Source: Trichomonas vaginalis G3 (Eukaryota; Parabasalia; Trichomonadida; Trichomonadidae). Taken from it: 64,000 bases of DNA. This document shows, one piece after another, positions 9,608 through 20,175 of the stretch (its first letter is position 1; each line of letters begins with the position of its first letter). Below the pieces are notes generated by a model that was given only the letters and a program-made list of their open reading frames with translations, made no database searches and was not told where the DNA came from. The stretch covers positions 434,001-498,000 of the forward strand of contig NC_067206.1 in NCBI RefSeq assembly GCF_026262505.1. The letters run 5' to 3'. The position numbers were made by a program, and so were the translations under genes.

Positions 9608-9958
9608 AAAATCTTACATAGTGTAAACAAGAAAGGTGAATTTGTTCTAAAGTTCTGTTTCTGGGAATATGACAAGAACCATAAAACATTACAAAGAGCA
9701 GTCTTAAAATTTGTCAATGACAGACTTGTTGACAGAGATGACGCCGATTGGAAAGATGAAGTCCAACAAAAGTTCTTAGAATGCAAAGAAGACACATGCG
9801 GTGTTCTTGAAGATGAAATAGAAAACAGAATAGATGAGCTATTAAAGGACAAAGAACTTTTACAGAAATATGGTTCGGAGAAATTTGACATATCTCCACC
9901 AGAGAAGAAGAAGAAAGAAAAGAAAGAGAAAAAAGTAGAAGAGAAGAAAGAAACCTGA
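9542..9958 (+). CDS. unassigned Polinton protein with Lys/Glu-rich tail
   Basis: The frame of 138 residues starts at the ATG at 9542, inside the 5' end of the divergent ATPase gene. The first 115 residues look globular and the tail is almost pure Lys/Glu (EKKKKEKKEKKVEEKKE). No motif identifies it. Confidence 0.5.
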   Translation: MSSDFAIYIRDKFFDSKASVDHKILHSVNKKGEFVLKFCFWEYDKNHKTLQRAVLKFVNDRLVDRDDADWKDEVQQKFLECKEDTCGVLEDEIENRIDELLKDKELLQKYGSEKFDISPPEKKKKEKKEKKVEEKKET

Positions 9959-10007
9959 ACCAGTTCCAGAGAAAAAGAAATTTGACATGTAAAAATAAAA
10001 TTTTATT

Positions 10008-10427
10008 TTAGAACATTTCTGGGTCAATGTCAATGTTCTCTTCCTCTTTAGGAGCAAACACTGGCTTAGACTCTAAAATCTTTTTACCCAATTTACCTTG
10101 AACTTCTACAACTTTAGACTCATAATATTCATAGTCGTCTGTCTTCTTTGGTTCATAAGGTATAACAAGTTTGTATGCTTTGCCTTCTTTAAGGTTTGAG
10201 AACCTTCTGTCAAAACTTTCTTTGACTGTTAACAAACCTTCTATGTCTAAGTCTTCAAATTTCGCACCATTTTTAGTCACAATAGCAAACTTAACTGGTT
10301 CGATGTTCCAAACTTTGCTGAATGAAGACTTTTCAAAATGGTAGAAGTAAACATTCAAATATGTGAATGGGTCTAGTTCTTCTTTAAGTCCTGACATGTA
10401 CTTGTTTACTGAGATGAATTTCGTCAT
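10008..10427 (-). CDS. unassigned 139-aa Polinton protein
   Basis: One frame runs from the ATG at 10427 to 10008. The product has mixed alpha/beta character (FTYLNVYFYHFEKSSF, KAYKLVIPYEPKK) and an acidic C-terminus ending DIDPEMF. It follows the helicase region on the same strand, and a T-rich stretch lies upstream. No family is recognised. Confidence 0.55.
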   Translation of the reverse strand: MTKFISVNKYMSGLKEELDPFTYLNVYFYHFEKSSFSKVWNIEPVKFAIVTKNGAKFEDLDIEGLLTVKESFDRRFSNLKEGKAYKLVIPYEPKKTDDYEYYESKVVEVQGKLGKKILESKPVFAPKEEENIDIDPEMF

Positions 10428-10463
10428 CTTTTCTATCGGATAAAAAAATATTTTTTTTTAAAT

Positions 10464-11701
10464 TTACTCAGAAAAAATTTTCTTTGTATATACACCATTC
10501 TGAACATCTAAAAGACTTTTGACATTTGCCAAGAATGTACGTTTAGAAGCTGCCATATAACCATATTCTTGACAATATTGTTTATATTCATCATATAAAG
10601 ACCTTTCATCTAATGACACAAAGTCAGTTTCATCTACGAACAGTTCATAAACACTCTTGTTTGCTTCTAACAATGTTTGTCTCTCTTCGGTATGTGGAAT
10701 TTGTCTTGGATTGAACTTAGAAATATCTAATGTCATGAAATATGAGAAACAAGTGGTTGTAAAAGTCAGATGTCAAAGTTTCTGCTAAGTCGTCAAAATA
10801 TTCTGTATCTTGCATATGAGAATCTGACGTTCTGACAACTACATATCTTCTGTCAGAACTTTCTAAATTCATCGGAACAGCATTGTTTGAAACCATAATG
10901 AAGTTTGCAACATTTTCACAAACTCTTTGGTCTTTATACTTTCTTTCAACAACTCCAACTTTGTCTGTTATAAGACTCTTCAAAGCATCTGAGTTTCAAA
11001 ACTTTTGTTGTATCTATACTTTGAAGTTCATTGCAAACTATAAGTTTCATATTCTCTATTGAGGAGTTAAACTTGCCACAGATGTTTTCTAAGTTTGTCA
11101 TATTCGGATTCGAATAACCTTCTAACAGTTTGCACAAAATATCTGTAAAGAAAGTATTCTTACCAGTTCCTTGTTTTCCAATTATAATGAGAGCAGTTCA
11201 TTTTTAGCACTTGGATGTTGTAAGATGTTTGCAAACCAACATAAGATATACTCATAAACCTTTTCGTTTCCATTGCATATAATTTCTTTGACATGGTCTA
11301 ACCAAGCTTCTATAATATTTTCTTTCCATTCTACTTGTTCGTATTTATATCCAGTGAAGATAGAATAGAAGTTTGGAGAAGGTGTATAGAACTTTATACC
11401 TCGAACTGAAAAATCTTCTAACTTTGACAATAAGATATCCCAAGCATCTAACATCTTCATGCCAACTTGTACGACTTTTATTTTCTTAAGTTTCTGTCTA
11501 CATTCTTGTTCTGAAACTATTGTTGCTCTTGGTTTGTTAAAGACAACATCCCATTCTTTCATGACATAAACATTCTGGGGCAGAGTCAACATAAATGACT
11601 AAACGTTTCAAATTCTCGACTGCTTTGTTATAGTCTCTAAATGGACACATATTTCTGAATGCTTGGAAGCATAAAAATCTGAAACATCTATTCGTATACA
11701 T
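10464..11701 (-). pseudogene. Polinton SF3 (D5-like) helicase remains
   Basis: Minus-strand coding remains include a Walker A of the form GKQGTGK near 11.18 kb. They also include an acidic VCNELQSID box and an NFIMVSNNAVPMNLESSDRR block, the motif C/arginine-finger region of superfamily 3 helicases. A C-terminal wing-like part follows (YDEYKQYCQEYGYMAASK). SF3/D5 helicases unwind viral replication origins. They are usual in virophages and large DNA viruses and less regular in Polintons. The gene is broken. Confidence 0.75.
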
Positions 11702-11732
11702 TTTTATAAAAATAAAAAAAAATATTATTTTT

Positions 11733-12521
11733 TTATTCTTGACTTTGTTGTTCCATTTGTTGCATTTGTTGTTCTTGAGCTTTGTGTTGAAGTTGTTCTG
11801 TAATACAATACTTTCACCAGTTGCATCTTCCAATTCGAAACTTTCTGCCGTCATTGACAAATACATAGGACATAAAAGTTTTACAGGAACAAAGTTTGCG
11901 TCAACTAATGTCAACGTTATACTTGCCAAAGTGTTTGAGTTTACTAAGGTTGAAATTCTGCATTCGAATGAACAATAGGCAAACCAGCAGAGAAAGTATT
12001 GTTTATACGCATAAGTATCTTTTGGTCATAATAGTTTCTGTCGACATTCGAATAACACTTTGAACCTAAGTTTGAAACAATATATAAGATTGGTGTGCTT
12101 AATGTCAATGGAATAGACATTCCTTGTATGACACCTTTTCCTGTTATAGGAACTGTTGGTAGTAAAACCAGAAAATAAGTTTTGTATTATAGCTCATATC
12201 GTTTATAGTAAACTCAGTCGGACATCCAAACATAATGAAACCTGCTCTAGTTGCAGCACATGTTACACCCGTACTTAGTATAAATAAGTCAACAAAACCT
12301 GTTGGTGGTATATCTGAGTAAGTATCTTCAAAGGAGTATTTTTTACCATTCACAACAAATAAAGTCTTCTGGTGTCAAAAGAGCAAAACAGGCTTTAGTC
12401 GTCATTGTGTTTAAGGTTAGTTTACAATATCGTCCTTGAGGACTTTGTAAGTTTGTTGTTATAGATTATATGACTCAGGGTTTTTAGTCGTAATAGTATA
12501 AACCATTATGTTTTCTGCCAT
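11733..12521 (-). pseudogene. possible Polinton penton/minor capsid remains
   Basis: Minus-strand remains include SIPLTLSTPILYIVSNLG and ITLTLVDANFVPVKLLCP followed by MYLSMTAES. The pattern of a beta-strand, then a variable 'D..F.PV' segment, then a further strand resembles the single-jelly-roll penton proteins of Polintons. A Gln/Met-rich C-terminus (QQMQQMEQQ) follows. The call rests on the general pattern only. Confidence 0.35.
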
Positions 12522-12602
12522 TTACTTAGGCAAATAAATTTTAATGAAATGTTGTGGTCGTCAAATATTTTTTATAACGTCTGGGAAACTAATATTTTAA
12601 GT

Positions 12603-13107
12603 TCAACGTTCACCTCCTTTCATAACGTATATCTTGTCAATGACATTATATGAAACACCACAGCAAACAAATGTCGGGTTCTATTTCTTTGATGTTTATA
12701 TCGTCTGCCTCTGTCAAAAGTTTCAATAGTTCTTTCAAAACTTCATGAGGTGCAATGACATATGAGTTCACTTTTACAGGGTTGTGTTCGACCAAGTTTA
12801 ACATTATACTTAAAGCTTGACAAATCTTCTCCTGAGTTTGAAGTTTGTCTTTCAGTTGTTGGTAGTCGTTTCGAATATCTGCAACAGAACTTAAGTCTCT
12901 GTTAACTTCAGGATATGTTGGTTCTTTTACAGGAACAATTGTTTATACCATCTTCGTCTTCGTATGGTTTCCCCACTTCAACATCTCTGTCTTTGACATT
13001 GACAACAACACTTTGACTGTTTGTTGAGTTGGTGAATTTAACTTCACATCTGCCACCGCCATTAAACCTTTTGAAACACTCACGCTTCTATTTTTCGGAA
13101 ATGACAT
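12603..13107 (-). pseudogene. unassigned Polinton gene remains
   Basis: Coding remains begin MSFPKNRSVSVSKGLMAVAD and include a helical stretch (SSVADIRNDYQQLKDKLQ) and a C-terminal LLKLLTEADDINIKEIEP segment. It is divergent from a small plus-strand gene at 13126, from which it is separated by about 20 bp. No function is assigned. Confidence 0.4.
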
Positions 13108-13125
13108 TTTACTTAGAATAAAAAG

Positions 13126-13445
13126 ATGGACGTATTCGGATATCTTATTGAATTGAAGCAGAACAAAGTTTATACTCACAAACAATACAAATACATTGAC
13201 AGAATAGTTCTTTACACAAACAATGGAAAATGTTTATAGAATAGCAGTCTTTGCTGAACCTAAATATTTTCATAAAGCAAAGAAAGTTGGTATAACTGAA
13301 ATGGTGAAAGTTCTTGAAGCAGACAAAAATATAAACTTCAAAACTTACAGATATTACTAAAGGAAAGTTTATAATACAATATTATGTCAAAACTGGGCCG
13401 TACTGTCAATATTTGACGGGAGAGAAGTCAGTTCAAGAACAACTT
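13126..13445 (+). pseudogene. small plus-strand Polinton gene remains
   Basis: Remains start at the ATG at 13126 (MDVFGYLIELKQNKVYTHKQ) and include RIAVFAEPKYFHKAKKVG. The region is squeezed between two minus-strand genes and runs up to the 3' end of the capsid gene. No family is recognised. Confidence 0.35.
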
Positions 13446-15059
13446 ACTGACCTGCTGCCAAAATCTGCTCGATGGAAGCTGTCGTTATGCCAATCTGAGG
13501 AGCCCCAGCAGGTTTCATCGAACGAATCTTCAAAAGAGCATCTTCCGTGAAAAGTGCTATTGGTTTTGTAAACTTCTTTGCTCTCAATTCATCTGGACCG
13601 TCTCTGTCACCAGTATATTGTATTTGTACAGTACCAACAGTTGAAATACCACCCATAAAGTCTTCTGAGTCAGCAAATGGAATGCCAAGCCAAAAGTTTG
13701 AACGGTCTCCATTTGTATATTGAGTTTTTTGACTCCTGTATGAGTCCATACTTTCACATATGGCATAATAGAATTTTGCATTTCAGGGTTAATGGTTGTT
13801 GTGAAGTTGTTGTTAAAGTTCATAGCATCTAATGTCAAGTTGTATGACCTCATATCCTCAACTCTGTAGAATATTCTTCTCTTGGATAATATTTGCCATC
13901 TATGTTTATATATATTTAATACCAGGGTTGTAGAAACAAGAATAGTCATTTATAGTTCGTCGTCTGAACAGTACAAACATAGTAATCTGCATGTTTCATT
14001 GCAGTTGTTAAAGCAATATCTGTTTCTTGCACCTGCGGCTCCTGGATTTTGGTTTCCAACTTCACCTGCAAAGTCTTTGACAGATATTTGGTGTATAGGG
14101 AACATAAGTGGAACTGCAATATATTTGGCAGCTAAAGCATTTGAAATATCTGGGTCCAACATATAGACTGCAAGTCTGCTTTCTATTCTCTTGCATTCAA
14201 ACTGTTCGCATGTGAACTTAACTGGGTCCCAAGCAGTTCCAGCAGCATTGAAATAATAGTTTACTTCATTGTTGAAGTTTGAGAAACCAAAGTCTAAGTC
14301 AACTTTGTCTTTGCAAAATTCGGCGAATGACGTTTGATTTGTTCCCTTTACGTCTGTAATAGTGAATGGGTCTTGTGTTGGTGCAATGACTAAGTTATTT
14401 TTGCTTGGAGTAAGTTCGATAGAAATTTTTCCTGCCCAGTTTGGCAAGTATCTTAAGAACCTAAAGATGAGGAAAGATGACAAAGGAACTCTAAGTTTCA
14501 GTTTTACTTTGGTTACTGCTGCTGCAGTTTGTCCAGAAAGGTTAACATAAACTCCTGGAACGTTAGGGTCAAGTCTTCTTATTTTCTCAATAGTTGCATA
14601 CTGGTCTGTTTGTTCTCTAGCTTGTGGTTGTACTGAGTTTCTCAAAGCGAACCATTCATAGTTTGCCCATGTTACTGTTTGAACTAAGTCAGAGTTAGAA
14701 TATATCTTATATCCCATGAAAACTTCTGGAGCATATTGGTATCCGACATAGAAAATTCCATTGCAACCTTTCTTGTCAGACAACTTGGCAGAAGGTTTTA
14801 TTTCAATGTCATGTTCCACGTATAAGAATGAGTTGTCAATAGAAATAATATGAAACCTGTCGCAAGCAATATCTACTGTTGTTGAAGAACCTTCTCCAAA
14901 CTCACCTACGTTTCCATAAGAAACAGCAGTTGTATATTCGTAAGTTCCAGGAACTATTTCTGACCTTCTAATGGCATTGTCGCATTCGTTATACCATTCG
15001 GAAACATTTCCGTTCATGGCATCCAAAACTGTTGGCGTTATATTCTGAGCGGCGTACAT
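13444..15059 (-). pseudogene. Polinton major capsid protein (double jelly-roll) remains
   Basis: The N-terminal 369 residues form one frame starting at 15059. They are beta-rich, with DRFHIISIDNSFLYVEHDIE, KVKLKLRVPLSSFLIFRF and WAGKISIELTPSKNNLVIA. This strand pattern matches Polinton-type double-jelly-roll major capsid proteins. The C-terminal part continues to 13444 (IMPYVKVWTHTGVKKL and FWLGIPFADSEDFMGG). It lies next to a 526-aa gene on the same strand, probably within a virion-gene block. It is a fossil with breaks. Confidence 0.75.
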
Positions 15060-15091
15060 TTCATATGGGTAAAAATATAGAATAGTTGGAT

Positions 15092-16672
15092 TTATATGTC
15101 ATAATAGAACCCACTCGGACCAAGCTTTACTTTCTTCCTGACTGAGTTTTTAACAGAGTTTTTAACTCTTCTTTTTCCTTCATTGCCACTACTTTCACTA
15201 GATGAAGTTACTTCTTCACTACTTTCACTTTGTTCTACTCTTCTCTTCTTCTTTGGTGTCGCTTTTGGTAACTTGCCCTCTGCTTCAAGTTGTAGCATCC
15301 TTGCCTCATGTTCACCTAGTATGTTGTAAATTTCCCATGTCCTTTTTGCCTTTGGGCTCTGGTCGCCCATCTCAGGTAACCTATATCCTAGAAAGATTTC
15401 GTCATAGTTTGTATTTGAGTCTTCGCTTATTGTTTGCATGACTCTTTCCTGAGTTTCCGGTTCAAGCTCTTCAAACAGAGCTTGTCCATATGGAATAAGC
15501 TCGTTTCCAAATATATGTTTTTGTAGCCATTCTGGTTTTCTTTCCATGTAACCAATAATATCTTTTGTGAATGGGAAAGCTTTTACCCAACGTTTCAGTC
15601 TTGCGTCATTTATTTCTGTAGTTGGTTTTATTTTGTCATGGAACATGTTTTTCAATACTAACATTTCATTTGGTACTGTCCATTTGAGTTTTCTTAAATA
15701 TTCATCCCTTCTCAGTTCATTGTCTGCAAAGTAAGTTTTTATGACATTTTGCAAACTTTCGTTTGCAAGGTCATGTACAATAGGTTCTTTTCCTTCTCTC
15801 TCCCTAACTTTCTTTCTAAACTCTTCACCAAATATACCATCTCTATGGTTCTGTGTAGTTCTTTGAGATAAATGTTCTAGAACGTCAGGTGTTATATTTC
15901 CCTCAGCCATGTTCATTTCATACTGGTCCAAAATATCTGCATCTTTCATATCTTTCAATGGCATTAACGCCGCGCTGAAAATACCCGTTATATCTGGTTC
16001 ACCATTCACTTCCATTGCGTCTACAACTTCTTGGAATTGAGGTTGTAAGTTTATGAACCACCTATCCGGATTAGCTTTATGACCCCATTTCATTGTAGTT
16101 CCATAGTCTGCAGAAACAAAAGTAGGTTTGTTTCCATATTGGTTAGGTTCTGAATGAACTTTAAACAATGTTTCATTTCTATATGTTTTGTTGAAATTTA
16201 ACCTTTTATTTTCACCGAGTTCAGCCAAAGATTGAACGTTATATGGTCGTAAGTAAAAAGGATTATTGTATTTGCGTACATTTTCTTTCAGTACTTCCAT
16301 TCTATGCTGAATATTTTCATCTGATGTTGGAGTCTTTTGTATGTCGGTGAACATTTTTCGATATTCTTCTACTATGTCAGCCAAATTTTTCTTAGACTCT
16401 TGGAAAGATTCCATATTCCCCGCATACACTTGTTGAGGGTCAAGATTTTTCGGCTGTTCCAAATCTTCATCTAGTTCTGTGAAGTTAGTTTCCAAAGGAG
16501 GGACTTGTTCGTTTCCTTCAGGCTCTTCTAGCTGTTGTTGCTGAACTATTTCTTCCATGTCTGGTTGTATCTGAACTTCTTCCTGTTGAGTTTCTTGTAC
16601 CTCATCTGCTGGCATTTCATATATTCCGAGACCGTTTTTAACAAGTTCCCTATCTAAGTCATCCGGACTCAT
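15092..16672 (-). CDS. unassigned 526-aa Polinton protein
   Basis: A single uninterrupted frame starts at the ATG at 16672. Residues 15-75 are Gln/Glu-rich and the middle is charged and helical. The last 80 residues are Lys/Ser-rich (PKKKRRVEQSESSEEVTSSS), followed by GPSGFYYDI. The start overlaps the stop of the upstream gene by 4 bp. The nuclear-localisation-like basic stretch would suit a terminal protein or a DNA-binding virion protein, but this is speculation. Confidence 0.6.
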   Translation of the reverse strand: MSPDDLDRELVKNGLGIYEMPADEVQETQQEEVQIQPDMEEIVQQQQLEEPEGNEQVPPLETNFTELDEDLEQPKNLDPQQVYAGNMESFQESKKNLADIVEEYRKMFTDIQKTPTSDENIQHRMEVLKENVRKYNNPFYLRPYNVQSLAELGENKRLNFNKTYRNETLFKVHSEPNQYGNKPTFVSADYGTTMKWGHKANPDRWFINLQPQFQEVVDAMEVNGEPDITGIFSAALMPLKDMKDADILDQYEMNMAEGNITPDVLEHLSQRTTQNHRDGIFGEEFRKKVREREGKEPIVHDLANESLQNVIKTYFADNELRRDEYLRKLKWTVPNEMLVLKNMFHDKIKPTTEINDARLKRWVKAFPFTKDIIGYMERKPEWLQKHIFGNELIPYGQALFEELEPETQERVMQTISEDSNTNYDEIFLGYRLPEMGDQSPKAKRTWEIYNILGEHEARMLQLEAEGKLPKATPKKKRRVEQSESSEEVTSSSESSGNEGKRRVKNSVKNSVRKKVKLGPSGFYYDI

Positions 16673-17661
16673 AAACCTTTCTTCTTTCGTTCCGTCTCTA
16701 TTTTTACGCGTTTCATGAAGAGAGTTGAATTATCATTTAGCTCTGACATCAAATATCTCGGAGTAAATTCATCCATGTCATTTGGATGATATGCTATTAA
16801 ATCATATCCCTTAGCGAGCTTGTATTTTCCAGGTTTGAGATTATATCCGATTTGATGCTGAACCATAAAGCTAAATAGGTTCGGGTCAGTATTTCCTTCC
16901 TTGAACTTTCTAATAGCTTCTTTATATCTGTCACTAAAGTCAAGAGTATCTGGGTAACCATAATCTTCCTTAAGCATTTTTAAGAATTCTTGGTTTCCTT
17001 TTTCTCTACTTCTTTTATGTCCTTGCTCTGTTTGTGGTTGTTGTTGTGCAGGGTTTTGAACTGTTGGTTGCTGTGCTGGTTGTGGAGGTGGTTGTTGTGC
17101 TGGTTTTGGTTGTGGTGCTGGATTTTGAACTGTTGGTTGCTGTGCAGGGTTTTGAACTGTTGGTTGCTGTGCTGGATTTTGAACTGTTGGTTTTGGTTGT
17201 TGTTGTGGTGCTGGATTTTGAACTGTTGGTTGTTGTGTTGGTTTTGGTGCATGCCTGTGTCTGTGTCCATGTGACGATGTAAATGTTTTAGGTAGTCCTG
17301 GTGCAGGTGCTTCTCTTGGAGGGTTTGGTGGTATATAAGTTCCACCAGCTGGCACATATGTTCCATCTGCAGCATAATGTCCTACCTGACTTTTCGTTTT
17401 TAAGAAAGCATTTACTAGGTCTGTTTTGGTCTGTTGTAACTCTTTTTCTTGACTTTCCACAACAGCTGCTCTAACGGCGTCATAGGCACTTTGAACTGCC
17501 TGTCTCGTTGCTGCATCTGTTATTTTCGTCATATTTTGTGCTACTTCTCTTAACTCTTTGTCGAAACCTTCAGACTTCAGTTTCTTTCCAGATGAGAAGT
17601 CGTTCACTAGTTTCACCTTACTATGAAGAGCTTCGAAGGCATTCTTAAAGTCAGCATTCAT
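16669..17661 (-). CDS. unassigned 330-aa Polinton protein with QQPTVQNPA repeats
   Basis: The frame from 17661 to 16669 has three parts. There is a helical N-terminal third (NAFEALHSKVKLVNDFSS). A low-complexity linker follows, with six or so QQPTVQNPA-like repeats at about residues 140-215. A globular C-terminus (FLKMLKEDYGYPDTLDFSDR) completes it. The gene overlaps its downstream neighbour by 4 bp. A flexible virion or scaffold protein is plausible; no family is identified. Confidence 0.6.
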   Translation of the reverse strand: MNADFKNAFEALHSKVKLVNDFSSGKKLKSEGFDKELREVAQNMTKITDAATRQAVQSAYDAVRAAVVESQEKELQQTKTDLVNAFLKTKSQVGHYAADGTYVPAGGTYIPPNPPREAPAPGLPKTFTSSHGHRHRHAPKPTQQPTVQNPAPQQQPKPTVQNPAQQPTVQNPAQQPTVQNPAPQPKPAQQPPPQPAQQPTVQNPAQQQPQTEQGHKRSREKGNQEFLKMLKEDYGYPDTLDFSDRYKEAIRKFKEGNTDPNLFSFMVQHQIGYNLKPGKYKLAKGYDLIAYHPNDMDEFTPRYLMSELNDNSTLFMKRVKIETERKKKGL

Positions 17662-18152
17662 TAAAGCTTCATTTGAACTGTCTTCATCCGCTTGTATTTT
17701 GTCCTTATTGACCCTATAAGTTGGGCTGCTTTAGCGTTGGCTTGGGCATCTAACCAGTCATTATTAGCTTTTATAATATCTGCGCTTTTCATTGCCTTTT
17801 GCATGGCTGCGTCGTTATTTTTACTTTCTTGTGCTAAGTTTTCATACTGTACGGTTTGGTTTTGCAACTGTAAAAGTTTTTCTGCCTTTACATTTGCTTC
17901 AACTTCTTTTTTATACTCATCGCTATCCATATATGTCTTCAGGGCTTTTTGTTTTATCTCTTCATCTTTCAGTACTTTATATTGAGTAGTATGGTTTTTC
18001 AAATTTATAACATCTTGTTCCATTTTTGCTACTTCTGCTGCTTTTTCTGACACTTTTTTCGCATATTCCTCTGTACTTAGTTCTTTCAGTTGTTCTTCTT
18101 TCTTCTTTTTCTCTACGTTTAACTCATTTAGTTTCTTTGTCTGTGTTGTGCA

Positions 18153-19190
18153 TGAAAAATAGCGTGACTTCACTTTTGACAAAAAGTGACACTATTTCTG
18201 ATGGTTTTGTCATTTATTTGTCAGATTTATAAATGGATAATAATGCTGTAAATCAGATATTAATTAAAAATATTTAAGATTTATGTTCGAATTGAAAAGC
18301 AAAATGATATTTTTTTTAATTGAAAAACGTTAATATCTGATATTTTGAAGTTTTTAATATTTGTTAGTATCTTAAATTATTGAATGCATACGTTTTTTAT
18401 GTTCTCAATTTTAAAAAATTGTGAAGAATTTAGTTTTTTGGAGATGGGTGTTTAATATTTGTGAGTGAGAATGCAAGCAGGAGTTTGGTACTTTAAGGCT
18501 AGGTTGAGATAGATTTCCCATTATATTATCTGTGAATATATTGTTTGAAAATTCAAGATATAAAAATATATTATCAAAAAATTTTATATTTTTAAATACA
18601 ATAGGGTGGAAATATAGTACGATGAGATAGCAATGATATATTTTATAATGGGAGGTAATCTGAAGATAAGTAGCAAATTTTATGCGATTTTGATTGGGAG
18701 TTGGAGGGTGTGAGTACTATAGCATGTAATAGTATCTCACACCCTCCAATTCTTCCTATGGCGCCGAAAAATTTTTGGTGAAATGCGACGACATTTCACC
18801 AAAAAATTTTCGGCGCCATATAGAGAACTATAGTCTGCGAGGTACTGATTCTATCTATGTACCTCGCAGACCATAGTTCTCAGCCAAAATGGCTAATAAT
18901 TTGAGAGTCTATATGATAATGTAAAAGTTAAAACATTCAAGTATTTAAGTATTTCTTTAAAATATTAAGTTTTTTATTTTTCCAATAAAATTCTAATATC
19001 AAATATTTTTATTTAACGATTAATTTTATTTATATTTTTATAGTTTTTTTTTAAGAAAAAATATTGTTAGGGTTTTATTGATTTTCAATTAATATACAAG
19101 ATAATTCATGAATGTATATATTTCCAAGTTTTTAAGGATGCAACACTTTACATTTGTAAACTGTCAAAAATGAAGTCACGCTATTTTTCA
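18153..19190. mobile_element. hairpin-bearing TIR element 1 (1,038 bp)
   Basis: The ends are inverted repeats beginning TGAAAAATAGCGTGACTTCA and extending about 30 bp with one or two mismatches. A direct TGCA lies on both sides (18149-18152 and 19191-19194), consistent with a 4-bp target-site duplication. The interior is AT-rich and has no credible coding frame. It contains three adjacent hairpins at 18694-18881. The element is non-autonomous, MITE-like, and sits inside a Polinton gene region. Confidence 0.8.
18694..18881. repeat. three back-to-back hairpins (a-b-c)
   Basis: Hairpin a spans 18694-18756 (arms about 26 bp, with GGAGGGTGTGAG against CTCACACCCTCC). Hairpin b spans 18757-18820 (28-bp arms, ATGGCGCCGAAAAATTTTTG against its complement, loop CGACGA). 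Hairpin c spans 18823-18881 (23-bp perfect outer arms, GAGAACTATAGTCTGCGAGG). They abut with almost no spacer. The order and partial sequence match the a-b-c hairpins of the array at 20.7-21.7 kb. Confidence 0.85.
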
Positions 19191-19322
19191 TGCATTACAG
19201 TCTGTCTGTCATATTCTAGTTTCTTTTCGTTTTCACTTATTTGTTTCTGTATGTCTATGTTTGACTTTTTGACATCTGTTATTTGATTTTTGAGTGAACT
19301 CAAATTCATTTGACTTTGAGGG

Positions 19323-19401
19323 TTATAAGCTGTTCCGTCTGCAGCTCCACCATAGCCTGCCATTTTCGCTAAAAGTGCCGCTCTTAAACCTCCACTCTGT
19401 G
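19323..19401. repeat. 79-bp direct repeat, left copy
   Basis: This 79-bp stretch is identical to 22010-22088. It belongs to the Polinton gene sequence (coding for a GGLRAALLAKMAGYGG segment on the minus strand). It directly flanks the inserted element at 19402-22009, so it behaves as a very long target-site duplication. Confidence 0.9.
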
Positions 19402-19418
19402 GAGTATATAAGAATTTC

Positions 19419-19430
19419 CGAAAAAGTGAC
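19419..19430 (-). promoter_or_regulatory. outward-facing TCACTTTTT at left end of element 2
   Basis: AAAAAGTGAC on the plus strand reads GTCACTTTTT on the minus strand, a match to the Trichomonas initiator. It points out of the element towards the Polinton gene remains. It is repeated about 15 bp further in and again near 19475. Confidence 0.4.
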
Positions 19431-19552
19431 ACCCAAAAAGTGACACCTTCAATAGGGAGTAACACTTAAAAAGTGACAATTTAAAATTCACAATAAATAA
19501 AAATAATAATTTTTTTAGTTTATTAAATTATTCTTTTCTTTGAAATCTGTTG

Positions 19553-20175
19553 TAAACAGAAATTCATCAAAAGTGACACCTCAGAAAAGCTAAAATATTG
19601 AATTTTTGGAACTTTTGATAGAGCACGTTTTTAAATATTAATTTAAGTAAATGTATATTTTGTAAAGATTCTTTTTAATAAAAAAATAAAATTTTGAAGA
19701 AGAACACAAAATCTTCTGAAAAATAATATCACATAAACTCATATTATTTTCTAATATATAACTATTTTATATAAAAATCAAATTCAATGATCTTAAAAGC
19801 GAAGGATAAACCTCAAAATTTACGAATATAATGAGTGGGAATATAATGCTTATCTATCATAAAACCATATGAAATATTCCCACTCATTATATTCGTAAAT
19901 TTTGAGGTTTATCCTTCGCTTTTAAGATCATTGAATTTGATTTTTATATAAAATAGTTATATATTAGAAAATAATATGAGTTTATGTGATATTCTTTTTC
20001 AGAAGATTTCATTCTATATGCCTATGAAAAGTACTCTCAAAACTAACTTTTTCCTAATTATAATTAAATCTAGAATATTGTATTATGCTTAGTATTATTT
20101 CATTTTTCTCATTCAATTTAGAATTTACAAATGTCAAAAAATTGAGAGCTGTCACTTTTGATGAATTTCTGTTTA
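19553..20175. mobile_element. nested unit with 25-bp perfect inverted repeats
   Basis: The sequence TAAACAGAAATTCATCAAAA plus GTGAC at 19553-19577 is matched exactly by its complement at 20151-20175. The direct sequence CTTTTCTTTGAAATC lies 5 bp outside each end (about 19533 and 20181). This looks like a short element within element 2, dominated by the long hairpin at 19708-20009. It includes the last codons of the frame at 20118-20732. Confidence 0.65.
19708..20009. repeat. long hairpin, about 136-bp arms
   Basis: The left arm (about 19708-19843) and right arm (about 19873-20009) are nearly perfect complements around a loop of about 30 bp. They include TCAATGATCTTAAAAGCGAA and its complement. 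Differences are confined to a few positions near the outer end. A transcript through here would form a duplex long enough to be a Dicer-type substrate. Confidence 0.9.

Noticed and set aside
16990-17282. Long plus-strand frames rich in Trp, Leu, Val and Cys opposite the 330-aa gene
   Set aside because: They are the antisense of the QQPTVQNPA repeat in the minus-strand gene; the low-complexity composition keeps the opposite frames open.
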